Shown: positions 12,210 through 24,044, counted from the first letter of the stretch. The stretch: DNA of 64,000 bases from Benincasa hispida (GCF_009727055.1 NC_052354.1:36622075-36686074), one strand, 5' to 3'. Made by a program: numbers and translations. Notes: generated from the letters alone by a model not told the origin.

Positions 12210-13841
12210 AAGAAGGAAACGTGAAGAGGATGAAGAAAGCTAGGGCTATGTTTTGTATTCTAATATTTTATGTTTGAAAAAAAGGATAATAGATATAATA
12301 TTCAAACGTATTTTAAAACTGTGAATCTTGATTAAGTTTAGTAGAAAGTATAATAAAAACAATAATTTTAGTTGGGATAATTAATATATATGATCATTTA
12401 AATTTCAAATCAAGATTTTAAAATTAGTTGTTGTAGAATATTTGAAAATTCAAAATAAGTATTAAATTTGATACATAAATTCATCACAAATGTTAAAATA
12501 ACAAGATTGAAGGAGGACAACCCGCTTGAAATAATCAAGTTAGTTGGCATTAAAAGTCTGGCGAAATATATAGTTGAGGAATTAATTACAGTATCATTAA
12601 TATATATGTCGAAATAATTATGTTATCATTAATACATATGTCGAATTAATTACACTGCAACTAAAAGAGACGATAAGGGCATTTTAGGATTTCCAAAAGT
12701 TTGACTCACGTGATCTTCAGGCATTTTGCTATAATTCAAAGTTACTCCGTCTTCTGCTATTTTTCCAAATGATAGTGTAATTATTGCTAGTTACCTGATT
12801 ATTCCAATTGAATGGGATTGGATTTGGATTAGCTTTTTGGATCCGATTCAAATTGGCCATTTCAAATAAATTATTAATTTTTATTTTAAATTTAAAAATA
12901 ACCTTAAGGACTTATTTATAAAGTAGACAACCCCATCTTTCAAATTTTTCTATGTGGGACAAGAACATGGTGATTCTTTAATGATTTTCACTTTCCAACC
13001 TGTTGCACCATTGCATTTATTTCTTCTCTCATTTATTTTTGTAATCCACATGCATCTATAGATGAAAATTAGTTGGTTGTTGAATTTATTTTTTTATTTG
13101 TAGAATTATTACTATTTATTAGCTAGTATTAATAATTATATATAATATATATATTGTTATATTGGATTAATTGGATTAGTCAGACAGGCCGATCCACATA
13201 TAACTCAAATGGGCTGGCGCATGGGTTAACCTAATTAAAAAAGATAGATTTATTTCTAATCTAATTTATGAAAAGGCTAGATAAGGTTAGGCTGGTGAAC
13301 TGTTGACCTCTGGTTGGACATGGATCAGGCTTGAGTTGAACTTGGATTGGCCTTTGAATTTTGGAGGCGGTACCAATTTAAACCTTAAAATAATAATTGT
13401 ATCAGTTTAAACCTTAAACTTTAGGGATTGTATCAATTTAAATGCCAAACTAATATTTGTACCAATTTAAAGATCATTTGGATTGACTTGAGAAAAAAGT
13501 ATTTTTCAAAAAACTCACTTTTAATTAAACACTTTTAATAAAAACTTATTAAAATACACTTGAAAAGCTATTTCGAGTGGTTGCCAAATACTCTAATTTC
13601 ATTCAAAATGACTTATTTTTTAAATTAAATACTTGAAAATGTATTCCAAACACACCCTTAAACCTTGAACTTCCATAAGTTTATCAATTTACACATTCAT
13701 TCATATTTAATTTGAAAAATATAATGCAAAACATTTAATTTTTTCAATCAAACTTATAAATGTTTTAAGTGAATTGATTTAGAACATCTGTTAGGATTAT
13801 ATTAGAAAATTATATATATAAATGCTTATACATGTGTAAAC
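12210..13841. other. A+T-rich spacer with short repeated phrases
   Basis: No gene was recognised. The stretch at about 12660-12790 may hold the terminal inverted repeat of the MULE upstream of the transposase start, but its partner is outside the window. Between 13368 and 13470 a phrase of the form 'gtaccaatttaaaccttaaa' recurs about four times at 35-40 base spacing. Confidence 0.35.
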
Positions 13842-14176
13842 TAAAGGAACTCGTTTTACAGAGAACCTATGAACGGAAGCGGATCATCAAAATCCTATTT
13901 CGATTGAATGCATACATTTACAGTAAAATAAATAGATTATGCATAAAACATAAATTACAACATGCCTTTGAATAATTAACAAGAGTTTAGAGATTATACC
14001 TTTGAAGAACTCTTCTTCAAGTAAATCCCTCAAACTAACTCATTCATGAACGCGTCGAACAAGTCATGAACACTCCAAATGAACAACAGCAAACAACAAT
14101 GCAACTCGAACCAAAAGGTAGAGGACACTACCACTTAGTTACCTTGGTATTCTCAGTGTGAGACTCGTGAGTGGTG
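13842..14176 (-). repeat. 3' LTR of element C, distal piece
   Basis: Starts 'taaaggaactc', matching 'tgaaggaactc' at 24045, and shares the tract 'agagaacctat.a.cggaagc' with the 5' LTR. It ends with TGGTG, where element B is inserted. The canonical TG of the LTR end has become TA. Confidence 0.65.
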
Positions 14177-15756
14177 TGAAAGAACTCTTATTCAAGAGTA
14201 CCTACGAGCGGAAGCGGATCTTTCCAATTCATTGTGACAGAATTACCACATATACATTCAAACATACTTTCATAATGCTAAAGGGATCAAGAAATCATAT
14301 CAGATGAAGATTTCTTCTTCACAGCGAGTCTGAAGCCCAACCATCTACCTCGAACAGTCACCACTTGGATAGGAGGAAATGGAGAAGACAACACCACTTA
14401 GAGCCCTCAGTATTCTTGGAGTGAGAATCCAAAGTGTGGGCTTTGTTTAGATTTTGTAGAGGGAAGAAGGAAGAGAGACCGTACACTATGATCAAACAAG
14501 TGGGAGATGTGGTCGTCTATCGCATAGACAATATGCTTGATCGTTTAGGTGAAGTATACGATCGTGTAGTAAAAGTAAACGATCGTCTATACGATCGTGT
14601 AGGAAAAGGTAAATGATCGTCTAAACGATTGTGTAGGAAAAAAGGTGAGTGATCGTCCAAATGATCACGTAGGAAAAACTAAGCGATTGTCTATACTATC
14701 GTTTAGTAAATATCGGGAGCTAAATGATCGCTTAGGAAATAGGTAAACGATCGTTTAGATAATAGTGCGTAACGGTGTAATTGGTATGCGATCGCTTAAC
14801 AATATCGTATATGTAAGAGATCGTGCAGTCACTATCGTATAGACACTGATTTTCTAAACGATGACACTATCTTTTTCACAATATCTGCGCACACCGAGAT
14901 CAACACACCGTCTGCTATTTAAATGCACTCATCCGTTATTTAGAATGAAGAGGTGCCTTCCCATTTCCTTTATAACATCCAATGAATGTGATCTTATCAC
15001 ATTCATAACTTATAAATTAATATCAAATATTAATTATAATATTTTTTTCTCTACTAGATAGAAATTATATTTATATCCAATTTCCTCCAAATTAATGTAT
15101 CTCATACATAAAGTTAACTATATCATATTTAATTAACTCGTTCAATTATATCATATATAATCAAACTCCCTCTTGTCAATTTGAACATTTCAAATTGACC
15201 CAAAAACTGACTCTCATCTTGTATCCAAGCTACCAAGGGGACCTTATGGACCTATGGCTCGAAGCTCCAAGGGTACGTGAATAGCTGACTAAATTCTTTA
15301 GTCACGATATCTACCATTCGTTAACTGTCAGGCATTCCACTAAAGACCGAAAGTTGAACTCTTCTTGCTATAGATATATGTCTATGTCCATTGGATATAA
15401 CCAATCATCAGTACGATGACCCTTCACAGATGCTCGTAATTACAGTAGGCCAATTTACCGTTTTGCCCCTATAATTACATTTTCCTTCTTAAGTACCACT
15501 GATCCCTCTAATGAACAATACAACATAGTCCAACTATGTGTGAACACCTCTCGGGCCAAGAGAAGGTATGTGACGCCACATCGTTCAATCCCCGGAAACA
15601 ACCCTTAAGGGAGCTATCTATCTACTTACCCCTACCTCGGGGAAGGAGTGAATTCCATCTTGTGTAGCTGAGTTCCCAGCTCCTAAATCAGAAAAATCCC
15701 CAAAATGGTAGGTTTGAGTCGGCGTTCTGGCCACTCGTACCCATGTAAATCAAATG
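14177..15756 (-). repeat. 3' LTR of element B, truncated
   Basis: Begins 'tgaaagaactcttattcaag', nearly identical to the other LTR at 18615. Similarity stops at 'caaatgacc' (about 15756-15759), where gag sequence begins. About 550 bases of the LTR's far end are missing, judged against 20350-20890. CGATCG-type repeats fill 14510-14850. Confidence 0.8.
14510..14850. repeat. CGATCG-core repeat array in 3' LTR of B
   Basis: More than ten variants of 'aacgatcgtttag', 'gatcgtctatacgatcgtgtag' and 'gcgatcgcttaac' in about 340 bases, with irregular spacing. It corresponds closely to 18940-19270 in the other LTR. Confidence 0.75.
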
Positions 15757-16135
15757 ACCATCATATTCAGCACGTGTTCAAGAACAGAGGTGCCTTCCTC
15801 CATTTTGGAGCTGAAGATGTGTTTCAGAGCCTCATGCTTGAGTTGTCCAGACGATTGTCACGAGCTGAGACCTTGGACTAGTGTTTCTTGGCCAAGACGT
15901 CACTAAGACTAGCCAGAATATAGGCTCGGGCCTTATCATTTGCCCATGTTCAACGCTCGTATGTTGTCCGAACATTTCGAGTAGCGTTCTGAGGTGGAAT
16001 AGGAGGACATTCCTCCATAAGGACAAACTTCAGATCCTCGATGATGAGTATCGTCATGAGCATATGTTTCCAACTTGAATAATTTTGGCCATTCAGTTTT
16101 TCGGTGCTAAGCAAATTGAGAGTGGCTGATGCCAT
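15757..16135 (-). pseudogene. copia gag N-terminal fragment of element B
   Basis: The minus strand from ATG at 16135 reads MASATLNLLSTEKLNGQNYS, then SWKHMLMTILIIEDLKFVL and EECPPIPPQNA, the N-terminal gag block of copia elements. A frame change leads to KARAYILASLSDVLAKKHEA, and the fragment runs into LTR sequence at about 15757. The corresponding gag of element C shows the intact order up to the UBN2-type region. No zinc knuckle, protease or later domain is left. Confidence 0.75.
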
Positions 16136-18600
16136 TAAAAAAAATCGTTGCTGGAAAAAAATGAATAACCTTTTATAAGACTTTGCAAAAACCACATTTT
16201 AATTAACCAATTAATTTTTAGCAAAACAGATTTCAAGTACCCTAAGTGAAAAGATTTCTATTTTGCAATGATGCCCCAATGAGGCAGGAAAAACGTCACC
16301 AGTGGGGTGATCGGATGGCTCTTCACTAGGATGAGACATTCTCAACCATTAGGTAGAACCAATTCTTGGAACTAAACCTAATAGCCACCATTTGTTCAGT
16401 CCAGAATAATTAATCCTTAACAATCCCGTGTAAGTGTAACCCATCGTTTTCGGCCCCAGAGTCCAGCCCTAATGCACTAATCGTAGGGAAAAGAAATATT
16501 AGGACAAGAGACTAAGTAACCTTATCCTCTTACAGGAGATCAAATAAAAGAACCTGCAAAATAGCCATCCTATAGGGGACACACCCAAGGTGCCACGAGG
16601 CAAGCGCAAAATTTTATTCAATCCAACGAGGGAGACCGAGGGATATGTTTGTCGCACTTCTTGCTCCCACTTACTATGAACACTCTCTCCATCCACCTTG
16701 ATATGGACCTACCCAAACACCTCTGTTGGGGGGACACGCCAAAGGTGCCTTGAGGTCGAGGGTAGATCTCACGGTGTGGACTATGAGGGAGAAATGCGAA
16801 AGGTGAAAATGCAGCATCAAATGCCCTAAGACCTCCCACTGAATGTTCTACCTAGGGGTTTATTAACCTAGACAATCTGGCTATTGATTATGATCAAAGT
16901 CATTTATAAAGTTTGTTCAAAAACAACTTTTGTCTTTGAATAAAAAAAAAAAAAAAAACCCCAAGTAGTCATATTAAACTCTTTAATGGACTGGTCTTAG
17001 TTTGCATGCATAAAATCTATCTAAATTACCTTTCCAGGTAGGTTCCCAAGTAGGGGTGTTCCGTTGCCGTCATCTTAATACCCTAGCTTAAACAGAACCC
17101 GCCATCGACAAAAAGGTCTACTATAGATAGACTTGCTACATATTAATCTTTTACTAATTATTTGGTTCTAATTTCATTTTATAACCATTTATAAAATAAA
17201 TAACTAAAACACTCATCCAAATAATGAATTATTTATAACGCTTATAAATATAACGTTAAAAAAAAATAAATAAAGCATACATAAATATAACCCTTATATT
17301 ATATGATGTATGAGCATGCATTTATGTAAATTAAAACATGCTTCTCTAAATTTATAACACTTATAATAAAGAGAATATGTATGACCTAAGGTGGGATTTA
17401 TCTATATGTGCATACCAATATAACATATTGAAGACACATACATCGCATGTAATAATAAAGGATTATGGACCGGGATGAGCCTTTACAAAATCGGAATGAA
17501 ATAACCCTATCTATTACATTTTTATCGAGCAAACCAGTTCACAATCGAACCGGATCTTGAATCGCCAGGAGGACTCCATCGTGTAGTAAATGTCATAGGT
17601 AGACGATCGTCCAGCGTGAACTAGACGATAGGAGCAAAATTAAACGATCAAGTAGAAGACAACAAGGCAATGAAGCCTGATCGTCTATGCAATCGCTCAA
17701 TGCGGTGACAGGTAAATGATTTACCTTGCGTTACTAAGTGATTGTTTAGTCAGTTACTATGCAATGAAGCTTGCTGACCAAAACGATCATCTATGCGATC
17801 ACTTAACGCGACGTCAGATAAACGATTTACCTTGCGTTACTAAGCGATTGTTTAGTCAGTTACTAAGCGATGAAGCTTGCTGACCAAAACAATCGTCTAT
17901 GCGATCACTTAACGTGGCAAGTAAATGATTTACCTTGCGTTACTAAGCGATCGTTTAGTCAGTTACTCAATGAAGCTTGCTGACCAAAACGATAGTCCAG
18001 TGCGCACGCGCGTTAAGCGATACACGAGCATCACATCGTCTACACGACCCGATACTCAGTGATCGGGTAACCGATCTTCGACATAATGCGATCAACCCTT
18101 GATCACTTACCCGATTGTCTACACAATGCGATCATCAGCGATCGCGTACCCCATCGGTTGCACGATGCGATCAACAACGATCGCGGACCTCATCGTCTGC
18201 ATGATGCGATCAACACTTGATCGTATACCCCATCGTTTAACTGACGCGATCAACAGCGATCGCGTACTCCATCGTCTACACGATGCGATCAACCCTTGAT
18301 TGTCTCCTTCCTTGAAGAACCGCAACGCTTGCTCCGATCTTCTTCATGAACGACTCAAAACTCAAACAGACTTTGAATACATACTCGATGACGATTATTA
18401 ATGCCCAAAAAACGTAGGGGCCTTTACAAACAACTGCAAATGTAAAAGTATTAAATCAAACCGAGGCTAACATCCACGAAAACATCCATAAATTTGTACA
18501 TCCACAACAATTTAACGATTAAATAGTGTAGAAATGCACCAACCAAGAACGTATTTGCAATTCTTTTGCAGCAATGAATTAGAATATCAAAAAATCGGGT
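16136..18600 (-). other. untranslated leader of element B with CGATCG array
   Basis: Non-coding leader between primer binding site and gag. It shares blocks with the leaders of A and C ('tttccaggtaggttcccaagtagggg' type text near 17030). A dense array of CGATCG-type repeats covers 17570-18310. Parts of that array form longer direct repeats: 'gatttaccttgcgttactaag' occurs three times, about 107 bases apart, between 17718 and 17945. Open frames inside this array are repeat artefacts. Confidence 0.6.
17570..18310. repeat. CGATCG-core repeat array in the leader of B
   Basis: Dozens of short GATCG-containing units on both strands. Two higher-order patterns are visible: an approximately 107-base unit repeated about three times (17700-17990), and a 40-base unit 'gatcaac..cgatcgcgtaccccatcg' repeated about six times (18070-18300). 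Confidence 0.75.
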
Positions 18601-18612
18601 GCCCTAATACCA
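18601..18612 (-). other. primer binding site of element B, mutated
   Basis: The minus strand reads TGGTATTAGGGC against the usual TGGTATCAGAGC, two changes. It lies 2 bases from the LTR end, as in A and C. Confidence 0.75.
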
Positions 18613-18614
18613 AT

Positions 18615-20890
18615 TGAAGGAACTCTTATTCAAGAGTACCTACAAGCGGATGCGGATCTTTCTAATTCATTGTGACAGAATTACCGCATATACATTCAAA
18701 CATACGTTCATAATGCTAAAGGGATCAAGAAATCATACCAGATGAAGATTTCTTTTTCATAGCGAGTCTGAAGCCCAACTATCTACCTCGAACAGTCACC
18801 ACTCGGATAGAAGGAAACAGAGAAGACAACACCACTTAGAGCTATTAGTATTCTTGGAGTAAGAATCCAAAGTGTGGGCTTTGTTCGGATTTAGTAGAGG
18901 GAAGGAGGAAGAGAGACTGTACACAACGATCAAGCAAGTGGGAAATGCGGTCGTTTATCGCATAAACAATATGCTTGATCGTTTAGGTGAAGTATACGAT
19001 CATGTAGTAAAAGTAAACGATCGTGTAGGAAAAGATAAACGATCGTGTAGGAAAAAGGAGAGTGATCATCCAAACGATCGCGTAGGAAAAACTAAGCGAT
19101 CGTCTGTATGATCGTTTAGTAAATATCAGGAGCTAAACGATCGCTTAGGAAAAAGGTAAATAATCATTTAGATAATAGCGCGCGACAGTGTAATCGGTAT
19201 GCGATCGCTTAACAATATCGTATATGTAAGCGATCGTGTAGTCACTATCGTATAGGCACTGATTTTCTAAACGATGACACTATATTTTTCACAATATNNN
19301 NNNNNNNNNNNNNNNNNNNNNNNNNNNNNNNNNNNNNNNNNNNNNNNNNNNNNNNNNNNNNNNNNNNNNNNNNNNNNNNNNNNNNNNNNNNNNNNNNNNN
19401 NNNNNNNNNNNNNNNNNNNNNNNNNNNNNNNNNNNNNNNNNNNNNNNNNNNNNNNNNNNNNNNNNNNNNNNNNNNNNNNNNNNNNNNNNNNNNNNNNNNN
19501 NNNNNNNNNNNNNNNNNNNNNNNNNNNNNNNNNNNNNNNNNNNNNNNNNNNNNNNNNNNNNNNNNNNNNNNNNNNNNNNNNNNNNNNNNNNNNNNNNNNN
19601 NNNNNNNNNNNNNNNNNNNNNNNNNNNNNNNNNNNNNNNNNNNNNNNNNNNNNNNNNNNNNNNNNNNNNNNNNNNNNNNNNNNNNNNNNNNNNNNNNNNN
19701 NNNNNNNNNNNNNNNNNNNNNNNNNNNNNNNNNNNNNNNNNNNNNNNNNNNNNNNNNNNNNNNNNNNNNNNNNNNNNNNNNNNNNNNNNNNNNNNNNNNN
19801 NNNNNNNNNNNNNNNNNNNNNNNNNNNNNNNNNNNNNNNNNNNNNNNNNNNNNNNNNNNNNNNNNNNNNNNNNNNNNNNNNNNNNNNNNNNNNNNNNNNN
19901 NNNNNNNNNNNNNNNNNNNNNNNNNNNNNNNNNNNNNNNNNNNNNNNNNNNNNNNNNNNNNNNNNNNNNNNNNNNNNNNNNNNNNNNNNNNNNNNNNNNN
20001 NNNNNNNNNNNNNNNNNNNNNNNNNNNNNNNNNNNNNNNNNNNNNNNNNNNNNNNNNNNNNNNNNNNNNNNNNNNNNNNNNNNNNNCGTGCACACCGAGA
20101 TCAACACACCGTCTGTATTTAATTGCACTCATCCGTTATTTAGAACGAAGAAGCGCCTTCCATTTCCTTTAATAACCTCCAATGAATGTGATCTTATTCT
20201 TCAATAACTTATAAATTAATATCAAATATTAATTTTACCCCTACCTCGGGGAAGGAGTGAATTCCATCTTGTGTAGCTGAGTTCCCAGCTCCTAAATCAG
20301 AAAAATCTCTAAAATGGTAGGTTTGAGTCGGCGTTCTGGCCACTCGCACCCATGCAAATCAAATGACCGCCCTCAATGGTAGAAGTTCCCAACTCACTCA
20401 GGATTGGGGTCATGTTACCTATGGTCATCTTAGTGAAGTGAAGTCTCAGTTATGAATGGTGTTATATAACGAGACGTTAACACTTTGTGGTCAGGTCTTA
20501 TACAAACTCTTTGTATAGGATGTCCACGCTTGCATGTCCCCTACACGAATGATCAGGATCAGACCATCTGTGACAAGTCACAACATTTGTGACCATTCCA
20601 CAAAGCGAGCCGCATCCATAGCGTTACAAGGATAAGATTTCCCTCCTATATCCATATACTATAGACCATTTTGGTTATTACTTAAGACATGATCCACTTA
20701 TATGTCACCACATACATGCTTAAGTTACATACAGATAACCAGGGATATTAAGTTTATTGGTTTGTGGTAAAATCTAAATGTGCAAAATCAAGTAGTGAAG
20801 TAAAAATCATTTATATTATACATCACATGTGTTCGTACAAAGTTGTTTACAAACTACTGGACATGAGACTTCAAGGCACAAATACCAACA
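18615..20890 (-). repeat. 5' LTR of element B, containing an assembly gap
   Basis: Starts 'tgaaggaactc' and ends 'aataccaaca'. Positions 19298-20086 are unknown bases. Beyond the gap, at about 20237, it lacks roughly 400 bases present in the other LTR (about 15030-15630). That junction has only a few bases of shared sequence around 'aattttac'. Confidence 0.75.
19298..20086. other. assembly gap (789 N)
   Basis: A run of 789 unknown bases. The flanks 'cacaatat' and 'gcacaccgagatcaac' are almost contiguous in the sister LTR at 14876-14890. Any reading frame drawn through the gap is meaningless. Confidence 0.99.
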
Positions 20891-20895
20891 TGGTG

Positions 20896-21262
20896 GGCTC
20901 TGGCTATTTTGGTTAGGAAGGTGTTTTGGAGTTGGAGGAGGAAAACGATTGAGGAAGACAACTCTATCGCATAGACAAGTTCTTGATCATTTAGTCTAAG
21001 TGTCTATCGCATAGACTCTCAAGCAAATTGTGTAGTCTCTAAAAAACATTAATGCTTATCTATTGGAATCATAAAATCATATTTTTATTTTACTCCAAAA
21101 AGCACAAAAACTAATTAACTTCCTACTAAAGGTGGTTAGAGAGAAAACGGGAATTAATTATCAAATAATTAATAATTATAAATAAATATGATAACCAACT
21201 TATCATATCATATTTATAACCTATAGTTTTAATATTGCATCATATACAATATATAAACCATA
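20896..21262 (-). repeat. 3' LTR of element C, proximal piece
   Basis: Continues the LTR interrupted by element B: 'ggctctgg..ttggttaggaagg' matches about 24416-24445 of the 5' LTR, and 'aacctatagttttaatat' matches about 24901. LTR similarity ends near 21262, where gag of element C begins. Confidence 0.7.
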
Positions 21263-21740
21263 TATAATATGATGCTAACCTGGCTGCCTTCATCGATGCG
21301 TGACCCATTCATTTCCGCCATATTGAAGTGGACCATCATATTCAACACATGTTCATGAACATAGGTGCCTTCCTCCATTTTGGAGCTGAAGATGCATTTC
21401 AGAGCTTCATGCTTGAGCTGTCCAGACGGTTGTCCGAACATTCTCCGTAGGGACTCCATGATCTCATCCGTTGAGACCATAGGCTCATGCTTCTTGGCCA
21501 AAATGTCGTTAAGACTGGTCAAGATGTAAGCTCGAACCTTCTCGTTCGCCCGTGTCCAATGCTCATAAGCCTTCTGAACATTTCAAGTGGTGTTCTGAGG
21601 TGGAATAGGAGGACACTCCTCGTAAGGACGAACCGTAAATTATCGATGATCAAAATTATTGTGATTGTGTGTTTCCAACTAGCGTAGTTCTCGCCAGTCA
21701 ATTCGTCGGCACTTAAAAGAGTTAATGTTGTTGTAGCCAT
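21262..21740 (-). pseudogene. copia gag fragment of element C
   Basis: The minus strand from ATG at 21740 reads MATTTLTLLSADELTGENYA, then SWKHTITIILIIDNLRFVL. After a frame change, 21522 onward gives LNDILAKKHEPMVSTDEIME, RMFGQPSGQLKHEALKC and EGTYVHEHVLNMMVHFNMAE. This is the gag (UBN2-type) domain of copia elements, lacking the zinc knuckle and everything downstream. It is fused to LTR sequence at its 3' end in the same general way as element B, but at a different point. Confidence 0.8.
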
Positions 21741-24030
21741 ATTTACGTTGCTGAAAAATGAACAAACTTAATGAGTCTATGCAATACCACTTTTAACACC
21801 AATTTTAGTTTTAGTAAAATAGTTTCCATGTACCCTAAATGAAAAGACATCTATTTCGCAATGATGCCCTAAAGAGGTAGGACAAACATCACTGGTGGGG
21901 TGATCAGATGCACCTTCACTAGGATGAGACACTCTCAACCATTAGGTAGAAACCACTCTTGTAACTGACCGTAACATTCACCATTTTCGGTCCATAATTG
22001 TTAACCTTTAACAATTCCGCGTAAGTGTAACCCCTCATTTTCGGCCTTAGAGTCCTGCTCTAATGCACCCACCATAGGAAAAAAGTAAATTAGGACAAGA
22101 AACTAAAGTGACCTTATCCTATATAGGAGATCAGATAAAGAGTCGTGCAAAACTGCCATCCTATAAAGGGGCACTCCCAGGGTGCCTCGAAGCGATGCGC
22201 AAAAACATTATCTAACCTAATGAGAGAGACCGTGGGATATGCTATCGCATGTTCCCGCTCCCACTTACTATGAACATTCTCTCCAATCACCTTGGTATTG
22301 ACCTACCCAAACACCATCCTTTAGGGAGACATTCTCAAGGTGCCACGAGGGTGAGGATAGATCTTATGGTGTGAACATAAAGGAAGAAACACGAAGTGGT
22401 TTAAATAAATTATCATATACCCCAAGTACCTCCCACTGAATGTTCTACCTAGGGGTTCATTAACTTAGACCACCCGACTACTGATTTTATCTAAGTCAGT
22501 TTAATTTGCTAAAAAACAACTCTTGTCTTTGAAATTAAACAAGTGTTCAAGTAGTCCCATTAAACTCTTTAATGGACTATCCTCAAATTTTCATTCATGC
22601 ATCAAATCTATCTAATTCACCTTTCCAGGTAGGTTTCCAGGTAGGGGTGTTCTATTTTTGTCAGCTTAAATACCCCAGCCTAGATAGAACCCGCTTTAGA
22701 CAAAAGGTTCCTTATAGATAGATTTGCTACATATTTAATGTTTTATTAGTCAATTTAATCCTATTAAACTAATTAAAAAATTAAATCTTAGGTTGCTAAT
22801 CTCATTAGAACCGTGATCTTAGGTCCATCTCTACCAAATTTTAGAACTCTTTTAAAACCATGATTCAAGCCTAAGTTCGCATGCATGTCTTTCTTATTGA
22901 TTTTAGTTCTAATTTCCCTTATAACACTTATAAAAGAAACAACCAAAACCTATTCACATTGCCATGCACAACTAGGTATTTATAACTTTTATAGATTTAA
23001 CCTATGTGTCATGCTTCATGCAATGTCCATTCATTACTATATATAACGCTTATATACTTGGTAATGAACTAAGCAAACATGCTTATATACACCCTTATAC
23101 TATAACACTTATAACATAAAGATGATGCATATCTATGCTTAATGCATGCATAAATATAACTCTTATATTATATGATGCATGAGCATGCTCTTATGTAATT
23201 TAAGTCATACAAACTATTATATCATAACACTTACAATATAGAGATGATGCATGATCAATGCATAACCTAAGGTGGGATTTCAACTATATGGCATACCATA
23301 TAATATATAATCAAACATACATCCCATGTATATTCACCAAAGACTAATGGACCGAGATGATTAGCCTAAAAAACGAAAATTAAAATTCTATCTATTACAT
23401 AACACCATCGAGCAAACTGGTTCACAAGCGAACCAGGTCTTGAATCGCCCGGGCGAAGCCTTCTTGATCGTTTAGTAAACTAGTCGAGTATCCACGATCG
23501 CTTAGCTATGATCGAGTACCATTTACAATGAAACGAAGCATGAGGCACTCAATCGTTTAGCGCATTAACATTAAACACGCAAGTCTAAACGATCGTTTAG
23601 ACGACTATGTTGCTGTGAAGCACGATCGTCTAGACGATCATAGAGCAGACGCATAAGTAACTTTTACTAAACGATTGTGTAGTCAGTGACTAAGAGATGA
23701 AACTTGCTGAGCTACACGATCGTTTAGTGCGCACGCATTCACCTTGCTGCCGAGTATCCCATACTCAACAATCACGAGCGACTCACATTGACTCAAACTA
23801 TTTGAATTACAGACTTGATAGCAAGTTAATATGCCCAAAAAAACATAGGGGCCCTTACAATTAACTTTTAATGTAAAAGAACTCAATAACCAGAGGCAAC
23901 CATTCCAGAAAACTCCATTAATCCACATCCACAAAACTATTTAACACTTAAACAGAATGCAGACATGCTTCACCTACCAAGAATGTAAATGCTATTCTAT
24001 ACATCAATGGATTTGGAATATCATAACTTG
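21741..24030 (-). other. untranslated leader of element C
   Basis: Non-coding leader homologous to those of A and B. Near 22620 it has the shared 'tttccaggtaggtttccagg' block, and 23440-23740 holds a CGATCG-type array that includes perfect palindromes. No gene was recognised. Confidence 0.6.
23460..23740. repeat. CGATCG-core repeat array in the leader of C
   Basis: Irregular array of CGATCGTTTAG-like units. It includes the perfect 20-base palindrome at 23583-23602 and a 16-base palindrome, GATCGTCTAGACGATC, at about 23625-23640. Confidence 0.75.
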
Positions 24031-24042
24031 GCTCTGATACTA
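24031..24042 (-). other. primer binding site of element C
   Basis: The minus strand reads TAGTATCAGAGC, one change from the canonical initiator-tRNA complement. It lies 2 bases inside the LTR end at 24045. Confidence 0.8.
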
Positions 24043-24044
24043 AT

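Larger units (their letters stand above)
14177..20890 (-). mobile_element. copia element B, gag-only deletion derivative with target-site duplication
   Basis: Both outer ends carry the same 5 bases: TGGTG at 14172-14176 and at 20891-20895. Minus-strand order: 5' LTR (18615-20890, with an assembly gap), primer binding site (18601-18612), leader (16136-18600), gag start (16135-15757), then directly the 3' LTR remnant (14177-15756). All of pol and part of the 3' LTR are missing, so the element could only move with help in trans. The two LTRs are very similar over several hundred bases, indicating a fairly recent insertion. Confidence 0.8.

Noticed and set aside
17570..18310. A CRISPR-like look: many short repeats with variable spacers
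   Set aside because: Unit length, spacing and orientation are irregular, the units are part of LTR retrotransposon leaders, and the DNA is plant nuclear.
18099..18325. Overlapping open frames encoding repetitive peptides (for example ..TMRSSAIAYPIGCTMRS..)
   Set aside because: They are translations of the 40-base CGATCG repeat; both strands are open because the repeat lacks stops in those frames.
19245..20132. Long open frames on both strands of nearly 300 codons
   Set aside because: They consist almost entirely of unknown bases from the assembly gap.
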